DNA from: Panorpa germanica | Lineage: Eukaryota; Arthropoda; Insecta; Mecoptera; Panorpidae | Reading direction: 5' to 3' | Assembly (NCBI GenBank): GCA_963678705.1 | Contig: OY783212.1 | Coordinates: 3,286,001-3,350,000 of the forward strand | DNA: 64,000 nucleotides | In this document: positions 51,289-63,952 of the stretch, piece after piece | Position numbering within the stretch: position 1 is the stretch's first letter | How the letters are laid out: each line of letters opens with the position of its first letter | Translations under genes and position numbers: made by a program | The notes under the pieces: model-generated | Database searches by the model: none | What the model was told of the DNA's origin: nothing | Seen by the model: the letters and a program-made list of their open reading frames with translations, nothing else

Positions 51289-54200
51289 TAGCGACCGGAT
51301 TGTTAACATTGAAAAAATATGTCGTACTTGTTTATCAGATGAAGGCGATATGCATTCTTTATTTCAGATTTATGAATATGAGAATTCAGATGAAGTTATT
51401 CAATTAAATAAACTATTAAATTATTGTTGTTCTATTGAAGTATGTAAATTCAATTGTAGAGTATGTACAAAGAGTTACCATAGCTTCTTTATAATTTTGT
51501 TGGCTCTTCAGGTTGATCCAAATGATAGTCTACCCTCGCTTATATGTGAAAAATGTGCAGATCAAGCAAAAGCATCATGTAACTTTAAGAAACAATGTGT
51601 GCAGTCGGAACATACTTTGAAACAAATTATAAAACATTCAGTTAAGCAAGAGGTGAGTATTCCTCGCATATTTAAAAATAATGTTAATTGACAAGTGTTG
51701 AATATTTTCATTGTCTTGTTCTATTGTTTTTAGGAACCAATTTGTATACTTAGTGAAAATTCCTTAATTAATGAAGAAATTGTTACTACTAATGATGAAC
51801 ACTGCACACAAAAGGACAATTCGAATCAACAAACTTCCGCACCAGAAGAAAAAGTGGTAAAATCATTTTCTACATATAATTTTGTTTCAGTATAGTATAA
51901 TTACGTATAGCTTTCAGAAAACATTTATGTAATGTTTTAGCAAAAAATTGAAAATCAAATTGGCATTGACGGATATAGCTTGTGGAACGATTGCAACAGA
52001 TTATTTCTATCTGACTCAGATCTGAAAAAAACAAACTATAATAAGTGCAATACCGAACATGAAGTACCACTATTTGTTGAAGATACCACAAGCATTGCAT
52101 CATCTGCATTGGAAGAGAAATGTGATAAGGAATCAGATTTTTCGGAGCATCTTAACTTACAACCTAATGCGGAAAACCAGAAATATCATAATCCGGACGC
52201 TTCAACAACGAAGCACTGTTGTGAAGTTTGCAATAAAGAATTTTCTTTAAAAATTAATTTAAAGGCACACATGAAAAAGCATTCCAAGCGGGTGATCAAG
52301 AGGCCCTATATGTGTCACCACTGCGGAGAAGGTTAGCATTGTTTAAATAGTATTTATACAATAAAATGGAATAGTAATTAGAAATAATTCTTTTCAGGAT
52401 TCACATTACCCAGCAGTCTGGAAGTACACATCAGAATAAAACATACTAAAGAAAGAATTTTCAAATGTGGGAAGTGCACAAAAACTTATACTGAAATTAG
52501 AGACCTCAATCGCCATTTGAAAGTTCATTCCGAAGATTATAGATGTCCGGTTTGCGGGAAAGTGTTTGCATTCAAGTAATACTATTCAGTATATATAATT
52601 AATTATAACAATAAATAACTTTTATATTTCATGTTATCTAATTATTATGATTTTTTGCCTATTTTAAAGGCAGTCACTCAGGACCCATGTACGAGCTCAT
52701 GACCGCAAAGAAATTTTTACCTGTAGAGAATGTTCACAACAATTTAAGGACAATAAATTATTAGAAAGACACATGAAAATAACTCACAGTGGAGAAACCC
52801 ATGAATGTGTCATTTGCAATAAAACATTTTCCCACATAACTAAACTAAGAACGCATATGAAGTCTCACAATACAGACAGTGAAAAACGATTGCAATGTAA
52901 ATTTTGTCCCAAGAAGTTTAACTTTGTTCATCATCTTAACAACCACGAGCGAACGCATACTGGCATAAGACCATACTTGTGCAACAAATGCGGCAGAGGT
53001 TTCACACAATCGCACTATCTTACGGTTCATCTACGCCTCCATGAGGACGTGCAACCTTTTCCTTGCTCCTTTTGTAATAAAACATTCGCTCAGTCACAGA
53101 GGCTTGCCAGACACATACTTACGCACACGGGTATGCATTTAATAGAATTTGTTTAGTAATTTCTCTGCGCTTTTATCTAACTTAAAATATTTACAGGTGA
53201 GAAACCCTTTATGTGTAATCAATGTGGCAAGAGGTTCTCTGCAAACGCTACGTTGAAGCGCCACTTAGAGTTGCACGACAATTCAATGAATGGTCGACTG
53301 CCTGCAACAAGGAAGATTCGATCTAAAAGAGAGCAGAGTAATTTAACTTGTAAAGTATGCGTCAAAACGTTTCCTGACACGTCTGCTTTGGGGGTGCACA
53401 TGCGTTCACATACGTGTCAGTATATTTGTGGTATCTGCAATCGAGGCTATGCCTTGGCTTCCACTTTAGAGAGTCACCTGAGATCGCATTCCGCGGGTGA
53501 TCGCAATCATGTTTGTCAAATATGTGGTCAAGTTAGTATCACCTGTATTAAATAAAATTTACACACAATTTTTTGTTGTTGAATTAATATTTATATAGAT
53601 TTCCATTTTGTTTAAGGGCTACAAAAGACCAGAACATTTAAAATCTCACTTTAGAAGAGCACATTCAACGGAGCGTCCTCATATTTGTTCTATTTGTAAA
53701 CGGGCGTTCTGCCAATCAGGAGAACTTACAATTCACATGCGCCGGCACACAGGTTGCTTACTTTAACTACTGATGTTTTTCTTTATACATAAGGCATTGA
53801 ATATTATTGCTTATTTCAGGCGAAAAACCCTATGTGTGCATATATTGCAACAAAGGATTCCCGGCATCGACAGCTTTAACTATACATATCAGAACACATA
53901 CAGGAGAAAAGCCGTACAAATGCGATATCTGCAGGCGGGCTTTCAGCACGTCCAGTTCTCTGGCAGGTCACATGAACACACACACCACTAAACAAGATGA
54001 GTTCAATCCGCAGAACGTACTGGATTGCACGGAGTCAAATTACACTCTTCAAGACGACGTGCCAGCACAACAGATTCCGCAAATATTACGAATAGATGAA
54101 AATGGAGAATCCAGTGTGATTACTAATTTGCAATCACAAAGTTTAAATCTACAAAACAATAAAAATTCGCTAATATTTTCAAGTGTTCTGAACAGTGAAA

Positions 54201-54520
54201 ACATGTCTTCCAACGACGGAAACCAGGAGCACGTCATTGTAGCTATTAAATCCAAAGCAAGTCCATGCATTGTTACCCAATCACAAATCGTCGGCAATGT
54301 AACAGCAACAACTAGTGATGTCAGCTTAACGAATTTAACTAGTCATGCAATATCTCAAAATATAAAAATTATAGGTTTAAATTCTAGTGGAAACAATACT
54401 GTGTACGAAACTGCTATAGTTACTGAGGCGGTGCAAATTTCTCCTATTGTACAAACCCTAAGCAAACCCATGATTGTTTCATCAACGAATATAGATGATA
54501 TTCAAGTCACTCAAATCTAA
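51242..54520 (+). CDS. ZAD-C2H2 zinc finger protein, 9 exons, 887 aa (predicted transcription factor)
   Basis: Spliced model: 51242-51439, 51512-51652, 51734-51856, 51941-52331, 52398-52575, 52670-53130, 53197-53531, 53617-53752, 53820-54520. All introns are GT-AG, 66-94 nt, and phases match throughout. The N-terminus is a ZAD (about residues 25-100) with its four zinc-binding cysteines as CRTC at 27/30 and CEKC at 78/81. An acidic, low-complexity linker follows, then 16 C2H2 fingers (about residues 248-709) and a Ser/Asn/Thr/Gln-rich tail of about 178 residues. In insects ZADs mediate dimerisation and C2H2 arrays bind DNA, so a nuclear DNA-binding role is inferred; the target is unknown. The first intron (72 nt) has no stop and would read through in frame, but removing it restores a normal ZAD spacing, a GTATGT donor and a pyrimidine-rich TTCAG acceptor. 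An in-frame Met13 is an alternative start. It is a convergent paralogue of the minus-strand gene downstream. No family symbol can be assigned. Confidence 0.93.
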
Positions 54521-54697
54521 ATATCATTCTAGCTTCCAATTTTATTATTAAAACAACCTCTAGTCATTTTTGTAGACAAATAATGCAGGCAACATAGCAA
54601 CTTCCAACGGTTTTCAGTAAATACTTGTAAAAACAGTTTAACGTTTATAGTGGAAACTAACTCAGTATTTTGTCTACAAATTGTTTATATGTGAAAT

Positions 54698-54703
54698 AAT
54701 AAA
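54698..54703 (+). terminator. Polyadenylation signal AATAAA, plus-strand ZAD gene
   Basis: A canonical AATAAA lies about 180 nt after the stop codon at 54520. It is the first good signal downstream of the gene and would give a short 3' UTR that does not reach the convergent neighbour. Confidence 0.6.
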
Positions 54704-54984
54704 TTATGTATTAATGATAATATACATATTGCACATAAAACAACAAGAAAAGGTTTTAATATTTATTTTATTTTTATTTTACAACTGTGTGTAGTCTAAT
54801 CGTCGACGATTAAGATCAGAAAGGTCACTCATAAACAATTCTGCGCTATATTCTTTCAAATTCAAGAATGTTTATTTAACAGTACGGATACGCAGATTCT
54901 TGAACTTTGTATATAGAGCAAGATTAATAATAGTTCAGTGAAATTTTGTTTCTTGAAACCATATTTTGTAAAGAAATGTTCTAA

Positions 54985-55205
54985 TTTAAATAAACATTTA
55001 TACCCGCTAAACACAGTTATGAGTATACATAACTTTAAATAATGTTGAATCAAGGTTTATTTAACATAAAAAAGTTTACCAGTTACATAACTTTTTTTAG
55101 ATTAATATAATGTAAGTTTACAAACACTTATTTTTCGAAAAAAATTTACAGTTCTGAATTTGATTAAGTTTTTTTATGCAATATTATATATAATATTGAC
55201 TTTAT
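54985..55205 (-). repeat. Repeat family G, copy 4
   Basis: The conserved end reads TATACCCGCTAAACACAG on the plus strand. The body matches copy 3 in reverse. It lies between the two ZAD genes. Confidence 0.55.
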
Positions 55206-55234
55206 AGATTATACTTTATAACAGTATTGTAATC

Positions 55235-55300
55235 TGAGATTCAAACCCACGAGATACTGCAGTGACGTACTAAAACGTCACTACCTCGCAGTAGTAATTA
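55235..55300 (-). repeat. tRNA-like stretch, minus strand
   Basis: On the minus strand GTGGGTTTGAATC resembles a box B. It is preceded by a 7-bp hairpin stem (GTGACGT and ACGTCAC) like an anticodon arm. The acceptor stem does not close; a SINE remnant is the likely source. Confidence 0.35.
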
Positions 55301-55480
55301 GCAGTTTTCTTAAGTCATATTATAAAATCGTATATAGGTCACATAGCAATACAGAAATTGTCTTATTTCGAAGAATATTATTTCGCTAATCTGAGGCGCT
55401 ACTAGGTTTATCAAAAGACAGATTTGGTTTAAAAATGTTATTTATATTAAAATCAAAATCCAATAAAACTTAATTATGAT

Positions 55481-55486
55481 TTTATT
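55481..55486 (-). terminator. Polyadenylation signal AATAAA, minus-strand ZAD gene
   Basis: On the minus strand AATAAA occurs about 110 nt after the stop codon at 55597. Together with the signal at 54698 it leaves roughly 750 nt between the two predicted transcript ends, so the convergent genes should not overlap. Confidence 0.55.
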
Positions 55487-55596
55487 TTATTATAAACAAA
55501 ATTATAGTTAATGGAAGTAAACAGTACAAAATTATAAAAAAATCAGTCAACAAAATTTTTGAAAAACTTGCACTTGTATTTAAGATGAATTTGGAA

Positions 55597-58500
55597 TTAT
55601 AGATTTACAACATTAGCAGGTGGCGTAAGCTGGTCAGCAGAAGGAGAGTATAATTTGCTATGAGTTTTCATGTGCTGAGACAAACCTCCAGAGGTACAAT
55701 GTCCTTTGTGACACACGGCGCAAATGTAAGGCCTCTCGCCGGTATGAGTCCGCATGTGAGAGGTCAAAGCGTTTGACTGAATGAAACCTCTATGGCAAAT
55801 CTGCAATAAATAAGATATGGTTAATTAGAAGACCTAATAAAGTATTATTGATGAGCTTGTATGCCATCTCATTTATCTCATCTTAATAATCTTAATGAAA
55901 ATTTTACACCGTGATTGGGTTATCAGTTACAGTTGGGTAAAAAGTTACATCAAATTTATGAAGGTGATTTAGGACGATAAATAAAATTATTTACTCATTA
56001 CTCTAAAGACTTTAATGCAAACTTAGTTACATTAAAATTTTAAATAGCTATATCTTCCTCAAATTTTGGATATTTAACCACATCCCTCCTATATTATAAT
56101 GTTCCAAGTGTTTGTCTCCCTATATTTCTTATTCTATCCTATTATAATGTTCCATGCAACTTTGTGTCGCATTATGCTGTTTAATTGAAACATACCTTAG
56201 TTTTTAAATATGTACCTCCATCCATACTTGTTTATTTTTATTTTCAAAAATTGTTTAATTTTTTTACCTCTATTTTATAAATTTAATTTTACTTTTATTT
56301 AATAAATTTTTCTTTTTAATTAAATAAAAAAATTATTATTAAATCATTTCATTGAATGGTATTGAAAATAGTAGTAGTAACAGCTCATGTTATGTACGAA
56401 TATGCATGTATAGTCCGGATTTTGATGTTTAGACGCATGTATGCAAGTTAATGTTGCTGTGGCGCATTTTCCGGATGTTTATTTGGAACATACATTAGTT
56501 TTTAAATGTGCAGCTTCATTCATACTAGTTTTATGGTATTCTCAAAAATTGTTTAAATTTTTACCTTAATTTTATAAATTTAATTTTACTTTTAATTTTG
56601 ATTAATAAAATAAAATAAAAATTATTATTAATGGTGTTAAATCATTTCATAGACTGGTATTGGCAATAGTAATCAATAGTAGTTGTCAACAATATCAATT
56701 GACCATAAAAAGCGAGAGCACAACTTTTTAAAGTGCTGAACTGTGCGAAGCATTGCTGTAGTTGGAACTTTCAATGCTAAGCATCACTAAGCATAATGCT
56801 TCATTAAGCTCTTGTGCCGTAATTGGGAAATAGCAAATAATAACCAAAAAAAACATTTTTAACCAATTAACCAATGTTTTGTGACAAAATTTTATGTAAA
56901 AACCCAACAAATAATTTCGCACAATGTACCAATAATCCATTATTTAATGTCATCTATTTTTGAACAAGTAAATATGATCATTATCTAATTATACTGAAAA
57001 TTTGAAGATGATTGACCGTTTCGGAATTGAAAAAAATAATCAAAGTTCGAATTGTTTGTAATTAGTGTTTGTAATTAGTTTGTTTAGTGCAAAAGATGAA
57101 TTAACATTTTACGTATAGTTACACCAGCTATTATTTTTGATAGATCGAACAAATCGAGATTGTGTAGAGGGATATTTTTGCGTATGTATTAAAAAGTTTT
57201 TTCCTTACTTGGCTATAATCATTAGATCTGTGCTACGTAGATGCAATACAGGTGTTGAATCATACCGCAACACGATTGCGTCATTAACAAAATGTTTCGG
57301 GTTTTTTTTTTGTTTTGGATGAAGCGTGTGGAGCCTCTCGGTATCGAGGGCGATAATAAAACGGGCATATCATACTTTTAAAAACAGAAATATTAATATA
57401 GAAATACAAATTATACATTAACTTCTAGGTAAGGCATTTAAGTGGTGTATGCCTATAACATATGCAAAATAGGATTTACAATTTGTTGTTGGAAAAGATT
57501 TCTATAAGTTATTTCAAATATAAATAATGTTTACCTGACACACATACGGTCGTTCTCCAGTATGTCTCCTCATGTGAATGTTCAATTCCCCAGACTGTAT
57601 GAATCCTCTCCCGCACTCCGTGCATTTATATGGTTTTTCACCTGTATGCCGGCGCATTACATGTGCCTTCAAGTGTTCTGGCCGATTGAAACCGCTTGAG
57701 CAAATTGTACAGACGTATGGTCTAAACAAAAACAAGACAAGTATCATCAATACCCCATCATTAAGTGGATTTTCATAGCGAAAACAATGACACGACTTTC
57801 ATACACATTACGTTACCTGTCACCAGCCGCATGAGTTTTAAGATGACTATCCAATGCACTTGTGAGTGCGAATCCCCTATTGCAAATCTCGCAGAAATAT
57901 TGATAGGTATGCACTTTCATATGATCCGACAAACTGTTGATATCTGTGAACACACTACTGCAGACGCTACATATGTGAGTCTGCAATTCGCCGTCGATCA
58001 CGGCACCATCAACAACATTGTGTAAGACTCGCATATGTTTATTAAGATTAAATTTGGCTGTAAAAGTCTTTCCGCATTGACTACACATAAAAGGACGTTC
58101 TCCTAAAAATAGAAATTAATAATTGAGACCATTTTCTATCAATACTACAAGAAATTAGACTGTGTGCACAATATATGTCACCTGTATGTGTTCTCAAATG
58201 ATTCTTCAAAGAAGCTCCAATAGTGAATGCTTTTCCGCAATAAGAGCATACAAAAGGGCGAACACCCGTATGTAAACGCATATGGAATGTCAGACGATCC
58301 CGAGTTCCAAATCCTTTTCCACATTCACTGCATAAGTAAGGAGTATCGCCCGTGTGCGTACGCTCATGATTTGTCAAGTGATGCAAATGATTAAATCCTA
58401 CAAATATTAAAATCTATATTTATTTTAAATATATTTAAACACACAACTTATAATAGGCAAGTCTTGGAATAGATACAAAATAAAATATTAATATGTTTTG

Positions 58501-60781
58501 CTTAAGTTGAATATTACATGAATGTAAAGTAACATCCATGTTTTGTGAGGAGCTGGTTTGTCGCATTATGCTTTTCCGAATTTTATTAGTTACATTGTTA
58601 TTTTATCAAATATATGAACATGATTGGTTTTAAATATTTTACCCTGATATACCTTTCGTACAATATTTGCAAGTAAATCGCTTGTCCTCCTTATGTGTTA
58701 TCATATGCTGTCTTAAATTTCGTGGATGTTTGAATACTTTTTGGCAGAAATGGCACTCATTTTTACCATCAGTGTGGTTGACATTGATGTGAACCGCTAA
58801 ATCACGTTCTGAGGCAAAGCTCCATTTGCAACGAGTAATTTGACAATGGAATGGCTTATCTGGATCATGAGTTGTAATATGACGGCGAAGATCCCCACTC
58901 GTTCGAAAACTTTTATTACAAATATCACATACCTATAAAACATATCAAATATAAGATAAATAAAAGAATATTCTTCTAACATAGTACACATACTTGATCT
59001 TTTCTTGAATTATTATCAGTTTGAATGTTTTCAGAATTTAAATGTTCTCCATGCTTCAATTTTATATGGTTTTGTAGAAAACGACGCAATTTGAACATTT
59101 CTCCACATTCCGAACATTTATGTTTGTTACTAACAGATTTATCAACTGAAAAAAGGGACAGTTAGTTTTGTGTGTATATACATATCATTTATCTTAATCA
59201 TTTATATTAAAAATTCGTATATAAATAATAAATAAAATACGTACATTTTAAATATATTTACGTTTAGAAAGTATCGGAATATTATTTCGAAAACTAAATA
59301 AATGAATATTTAAGCGTAATTGGAGATACATTAAAAGTTATATCTTAAATCGTTCTTTCTGCTTATAGTATAAAAGAAAGACCAAATCTCGGCAATATGA
59401 TTTAAAGAATAACAATTTACTTTAATCAAAAATGAAAGTATACATAAATAAGACAAAAGTAAAAACCTGTACCGGAATTTTTAGCTGATCCATGTGTTCT
59501 GATATGAATTTTTAGATTTCTTTCATAATAAAACTTTTTGGGACATTTAGGACAGTTAAATCCGTTCTTAATATGTATATTCATATGCCGATTTAACAAT
59601 TCTTCGCTTTCAAACAATTGTAGACAAACTTCACAAATAATTTGATCTTCGGCATGGCTTTCTGACTGATGATTTTTCCATTCCTTTTGTGACATAAATA
59701 AAATATTACATACTGTGCATCTTAATTCTACACCTGAAGTATCTTCATGACCTGAAAAAACCAATATGTGTATATTATAAATATATCTGTAGTATTTCAT
59801 GTATTCGTAAATACCTTGTTGTTCCAACTTAATGCTATCAGAATTATTTAGATCTACATCTTCCAAATGTTCAGTATCTTTTCCGCCATTAGTTTTAGAT
59901 GGTGCAATGGCATTACTTTCGTGTGAAATTATATGAGCTCCAAGTGACACATCATTAGTAAAATTTGCATCGCAGTAACCACAACTAAAGCCAATAGCAG
60001 CTGAATGATGCCTCATAATATGTGGGAAGATATGCCTAAAATTACAAACACAATAAACGATTTGTAATGATTATTATCTACAAATAGATTTAATTGTTAC
60101 CTAATATGTACAAATTCCTTTTCGCAAAACCTACAGCTTATTTTATCACTTTTGGGATGTTCTAAATTATGCTCATTTAAGTCGTTCCAGCTTAAGAAAT
60201 ATTTATCACATTTTTTGCACGGATATACATTTTGTTTAGGTGTATTAGATCTGTTCAATGGCAGAGTTTTACTCTTACATTCTTCATCATTTCGTTCTGT
60301 AGACTCATATTCATCAGAGTCGTGAGCAGCCTCATCAGTTCCGAAACCAGCCTCAAGTTTGAAATTATGTTCATTGATAGAACTTTTTAAATCATCTACC
60401 TTTATAAGTGAATCATCTAAGGAACTACATTTATAATGTTCGCGTAACAACAAATCCGATCTTTCACATTTTTGGAGGTACTTATATGTAGCACAAATTT
60501 GATTTACACACTGAGGACATAACATCTGTGGCAAACCATCTTTATCTGAAATCTAATTTTCATTGTATAAAGTGAATGCGCTATTGTTGTAGCATATAGA
60601 TTCTCCTGTTTGTATTGACAATCATAACAAAACTAACCTTCAAAGTTGTCCATGACATTATCATTTCATTATAATATTTATTGCCATTTTCGTCCTTACA
60701 AAATAAAGACACAAAATCATTACCTTTTAACAGGCATGTACGGCAAATTTGTTCAATATTCATTATACTTATATCTGTCAT
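55597..60781 (-). CDS. ZAD-C2H2 zinc finger protein, 10 exons, 806 aa (predicted transcription factor)
   Basis: Exons in transcript order: 60781-60638, 60552-60101, 60035-59815, 59751-59473, 59145-58994, 58932-58653, 58397-58182, 58102-57817, 57721-57535, 55800-55597. All introns are GT-AG with matching phase. Exon 4 could instead end at 59467 (808 aa). The ZAD has CRTC at 13/16 and CPQC at 60/63. An acidic linker leads to 20 C2H2 fingers (about residues 160-786) and a 20-residue tail. Using the TTAG acceptor before 60552, rather than the TTTCAG 7 nt further on, keeps the ZAD in frame. Finger 9 has C-x4-C spacing, and the last finger has His where the core Phe should be. Intron 3 (63 nt) is stopless and a multiple of three. 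Intron 9 is 1,734 nt and repeat-filled. Fingers 11-20 align one for one with the last ten of the plus-strand gene. A nuclear DNA-binding role is inferred; the target is unknown. Confidence 0.92.
56187..56680 (+). repeat. Direct duplication inside intron 9 of the minus-strand ZAD gene
   Basis: About 190 bp starting at 56187 (GAAACATACCTTAGTTTTTAA) is repeated from 56485 (GGAACATACATTAGTTTTTAA) with an offset of 298 bp. It is followed by matching ATTTAATTTTACTTTTAATT and ATCATTTCAT blocks. It helps to explain why this intron is 1.7 kb while the others are short. Confidence 0.75.
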
Positions 60782-61800
60782 TTCTTATTCCCACCTATTG
60801 CTATCAGAGGATCCTATGCAAAATCTAAAAAAGCTTTTCCTTCCCAACTCTGTCTGTCTCTATCGCACATTATCTGACAAGATACAATATGCATGGCGTC
60901 CAGCGGAAATGTTCAAAGTATTCAATCTTAATTGGTAATAAAAATAGTGTGTATGTACTTCAAATTCAAAATTTAGAAAAAAAAATTAATAGTACATCAT
61001 AAAAATATTTACAAAATGAAAAGCAAATGCGCGACAAACGGTAAAGACTACACATTTACGGTAAACATTTCATATGTTAATTTCTCATCGATTTACTGGA
61101 ACAACTTATCACCAGAGTGATGATATATTATCCCTGCTTATCCTTGAGTATTAAATATGTTTCGGCTGCAAAATCCCCCTCCAATGCTCTGTTGTTACTG
61201 ATAAACTCGCGAATGAAGTATCTCCGCATTCAAACATTTGTATATTATTCTCTATAATGTAAATTATTGAATTTTAAATAAATCTTTATTGATATAGAAT
61301 AGAATATGAGTCGAAATAGTGACTGAGGAGAGACGGTACGGTAGAGACTTTCTCCTAGATTTAATTTCCTTGATCAGCGTTATATTTTTTAAGTTTTATT
61401 TCTTCATTCAATTAACTTTAAACAATATTAAATCATAAACTTATTAGATTCCAATGTAGTTCACATGTAGAAGACGATTCCATAGAAGCTGCCAACATGG
61501 TAGGAGGTCATTGACATATGACCTTTCTTTGAATTTGAGGCGATTTCAACAAAGTCGTGTTTGCCTGAAGGATATGATTTAATATAGGAAATATTTCGAC
61601 ATTAGAAAATAATAAAAAATAAAATATACATCTTCGCTAATCTATCATTTTAATGTATAGTAGTTATGATCATATAAAATTTTATTCATTTTAATATTAC
61701 TAGCTTAATAATGTTTTTTTTATAATAATTAATAAAGTGCGGAATTAATGTTCGACATTTTGTAAATAAACACTACGCCTAAATGAATAGCAACATAAAT
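60782..61800. other. Upstream region of the minus-strand ZAD gene
   Basis: The 150 bp next to the start codon include a CTGTCTGTCTCTATCGCAC run (60850-60868), a compact purine/pyrimidine tract that could belong to a promoter. No TATA box is clear. The rest is AT-rich and non-coding. Confidence 0.35.
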
Positions 61801-61904
61801 AACTAGGGCGCGAATTCCTCAGTCTTGCGAAAAATATCGTGATCGAACAGATATCTGTTCGATCACGATCATTGTTCGCAAAACTCAGGAATAGGGCCCC
61901 AGTT
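61801..61904. mobile_element. Loopless 104-bp fold-back element
   Basis: Two 52-bp arms (61801-61852 and 61853-61904) are inverted copies with about ten mismatches and no loop. The central 34 bp (61836-61869) are a perfect palindrome built on TCGAACAGAT and ATCTGTTCGA. The outer ends read AACTAGGGC and GGGCCCCAGTT. There is no obvious target duplication, and the class is unknown. Confidence 0.85.
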
Positions 61905-63952
61905 GTTCTAACATCCTAATTTAAGGGTTCCTAAACTTTTAAAACAAGTAATCATATTAAGATATGGATAGTGATAGGAGAGCTGGTTAGCTTCGAAGTT
62001 TGTTTATATGCAGACTCAATTTGTCATTTATACTACAATTGCATCTGTGATAATTTCTGATTGTTACTCCGTTTCGTATCACTTTAAAGTTAAAGCATAT
62101 CCAGTAACAATTTGTTTTAAGGCACACGTTATATGCAACTCCTCAAAAGACTGGATAAGGATCTGCATAGTATAGTTCACTAAAAATATTTTTTTTATCT
62201 ATCTTTCAAATTATTGGTGAATAATTTCTTATTTATACTAGTATTTGCCCAAATATTTTATGGGATATAATAAGGTTACGTGCCGAATGAAAGAAGATGT
62301 TTTTCTTCACTTATATAATAATTATCTACGCTGTCAGAATTTTTACATAACTAAACTTGGTTTTTTTCAACATCATACATTTAACAAAAGAACATGTATA
62401 GCTGCTATCTCATTCACAATTTTTAAGTTCTACTCAATGTTTTTCTAAAACACCGATTCCTCTTCTTAACAAGGATATACAATTTTTATAGAAATATATG
62501 TTTAATGGTAAGCTTCAGATATATCTTAAATTTATATCTACTTTGATAATTTAATCCGCAGTAACTGTAGTGACTGCAGATTGTATTATTCGCGCTATAT
62601 ATATAGCACCTATAATTAAATAACAGCGAACAATAGCCAATCTTTTTGTAATAATCTTTGTCTCAATTAGGGTAGATGAGAGCATTTGCGTATATTTAAT
62701 GTTTTTTCATATTATAATTGTAATTCTTTATTTCAGTATTTGAAAGTATGGGTATTTTTTATGTATATTTTAACGGTGTATACACTTTTAATAATTTATT
62801 CTTTATGCTCTTTTTATTTAGTTAGTCTGGAATCTAGAGGATAAAGAACAAGAAAATTGTGTAGCGTTCCACAATACATATTTTATATTTAAATTCCTCT
62901 GTACAATAGCCTACACATTCTCGTTTTTCTGCGTGGTAAGAGAGGCGTGAAGTTGCAGCGTGTGGCTATGGTATGGCGCATAGTATATTTCAGTGTTCGT
63001 ATCAATCCGTATATTTCTAATTATGCAGGGATATAACACAATACAATCAAATACAATTAATATAAAACTGTAGAAAACAGAAAGTTCAACCTGTTTAATA
63101 TTGTGAATCTATTAATAATGGTAAGAAATGTATAATAATAATACAAATAGTTATAAACATACTATAGAATATATTTATTTACTTATAACTGCGTTTTTTT
63201 CAGCTTAAATTGCAAACACAATAAAAGAGAAATATTATATTAATATGACGGTACAGTCCTAAACGCAAATACATATTATCAATTTTTGCAAGCTTGATTA
63301 TACAGGTAACTATTTATTGCAAATTATATTTTAACGGGGCCATTATATAATAGTTTAAGAACATATTGTGAATAATAACATAATATTTAAAGCTAGTGTT
63401 GTCTGTGCAGACACGATATGTGTTAAATGTGATTCAAGTTTATAATAATAATTATTATTATTTTAGATATCTGTGTAGTACTTTTTCTGTACAGAAAATG
63501 TCGTATTATACACTCATTCTATTCGTATGTCATATTTCGTCTTAACAATAAGCTGAAATTAACATAAAGTACATAGTTTGGTTATAGTTCTACAAGTACA
63601 GTTTGGTTTAGCCTGTGAATGTATTGAATTGGAAGTTACAATAAATATCGAACTTACCATTTGCAAAATAACTATAATTTTGTTACATGTTTTATGATTT
63701 ACACATATTACATATGTGTGTGCAGTTCCTTAAAATATATTGCAAAAATTTGATAGCATTACAATAGGTTTTTCAGGTTAGTTTCTTTTCGTATTAAAAG
63801 CCTCCATTTTGCAACTAAAACTACTAAACATTATGTTTCGTCATTTTTACGTTTTGCTGTACGATTGACATATCTATGAATTGAATATCATTATTAAACA
63901 ATTTCTTTCATTTTCAGTATGATATAGCAAAAAACATTTAGTGACATATATT
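61905..63952. other. Non-coding, AT-rich
   Basis: No coding region or repeat match is seen between the fold-back element and the possible gene start at 63953. If that start is real, part of this region would be its 5' UTR intron. Confidence 0.4.

Larger units (their letters stand above)
54704..55480. other. Spacer between the convergent ZAD genes
   Basis: No coding potential is seen. The spacer holds a minus-strand copy of repeat family G (about 54985-55205) and a tRNA-like stretch with a box-B-like motif (about 55235-55300, minus strand). The rest is AT-rich. Confidence 0.6.

Noticed and set aside
51440..51511. Treating the first plus-gene reading frame as one uninterrupted exon
   Set aside because: The 24 extra codons would double the usual gap in the ZAD and have perfect donor and acceptor ends. 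The paralogue has an intron at the same place.
60545..60551. TTTCAG acceptor for exon 2 of the minus-strand ZAD gene
   Set aside because: Splicing here would shift the frame and destroy the second ZAD cysteine pair. The TTAG acceptor 7 nt upstream keeps the phase and the DGLP motif.
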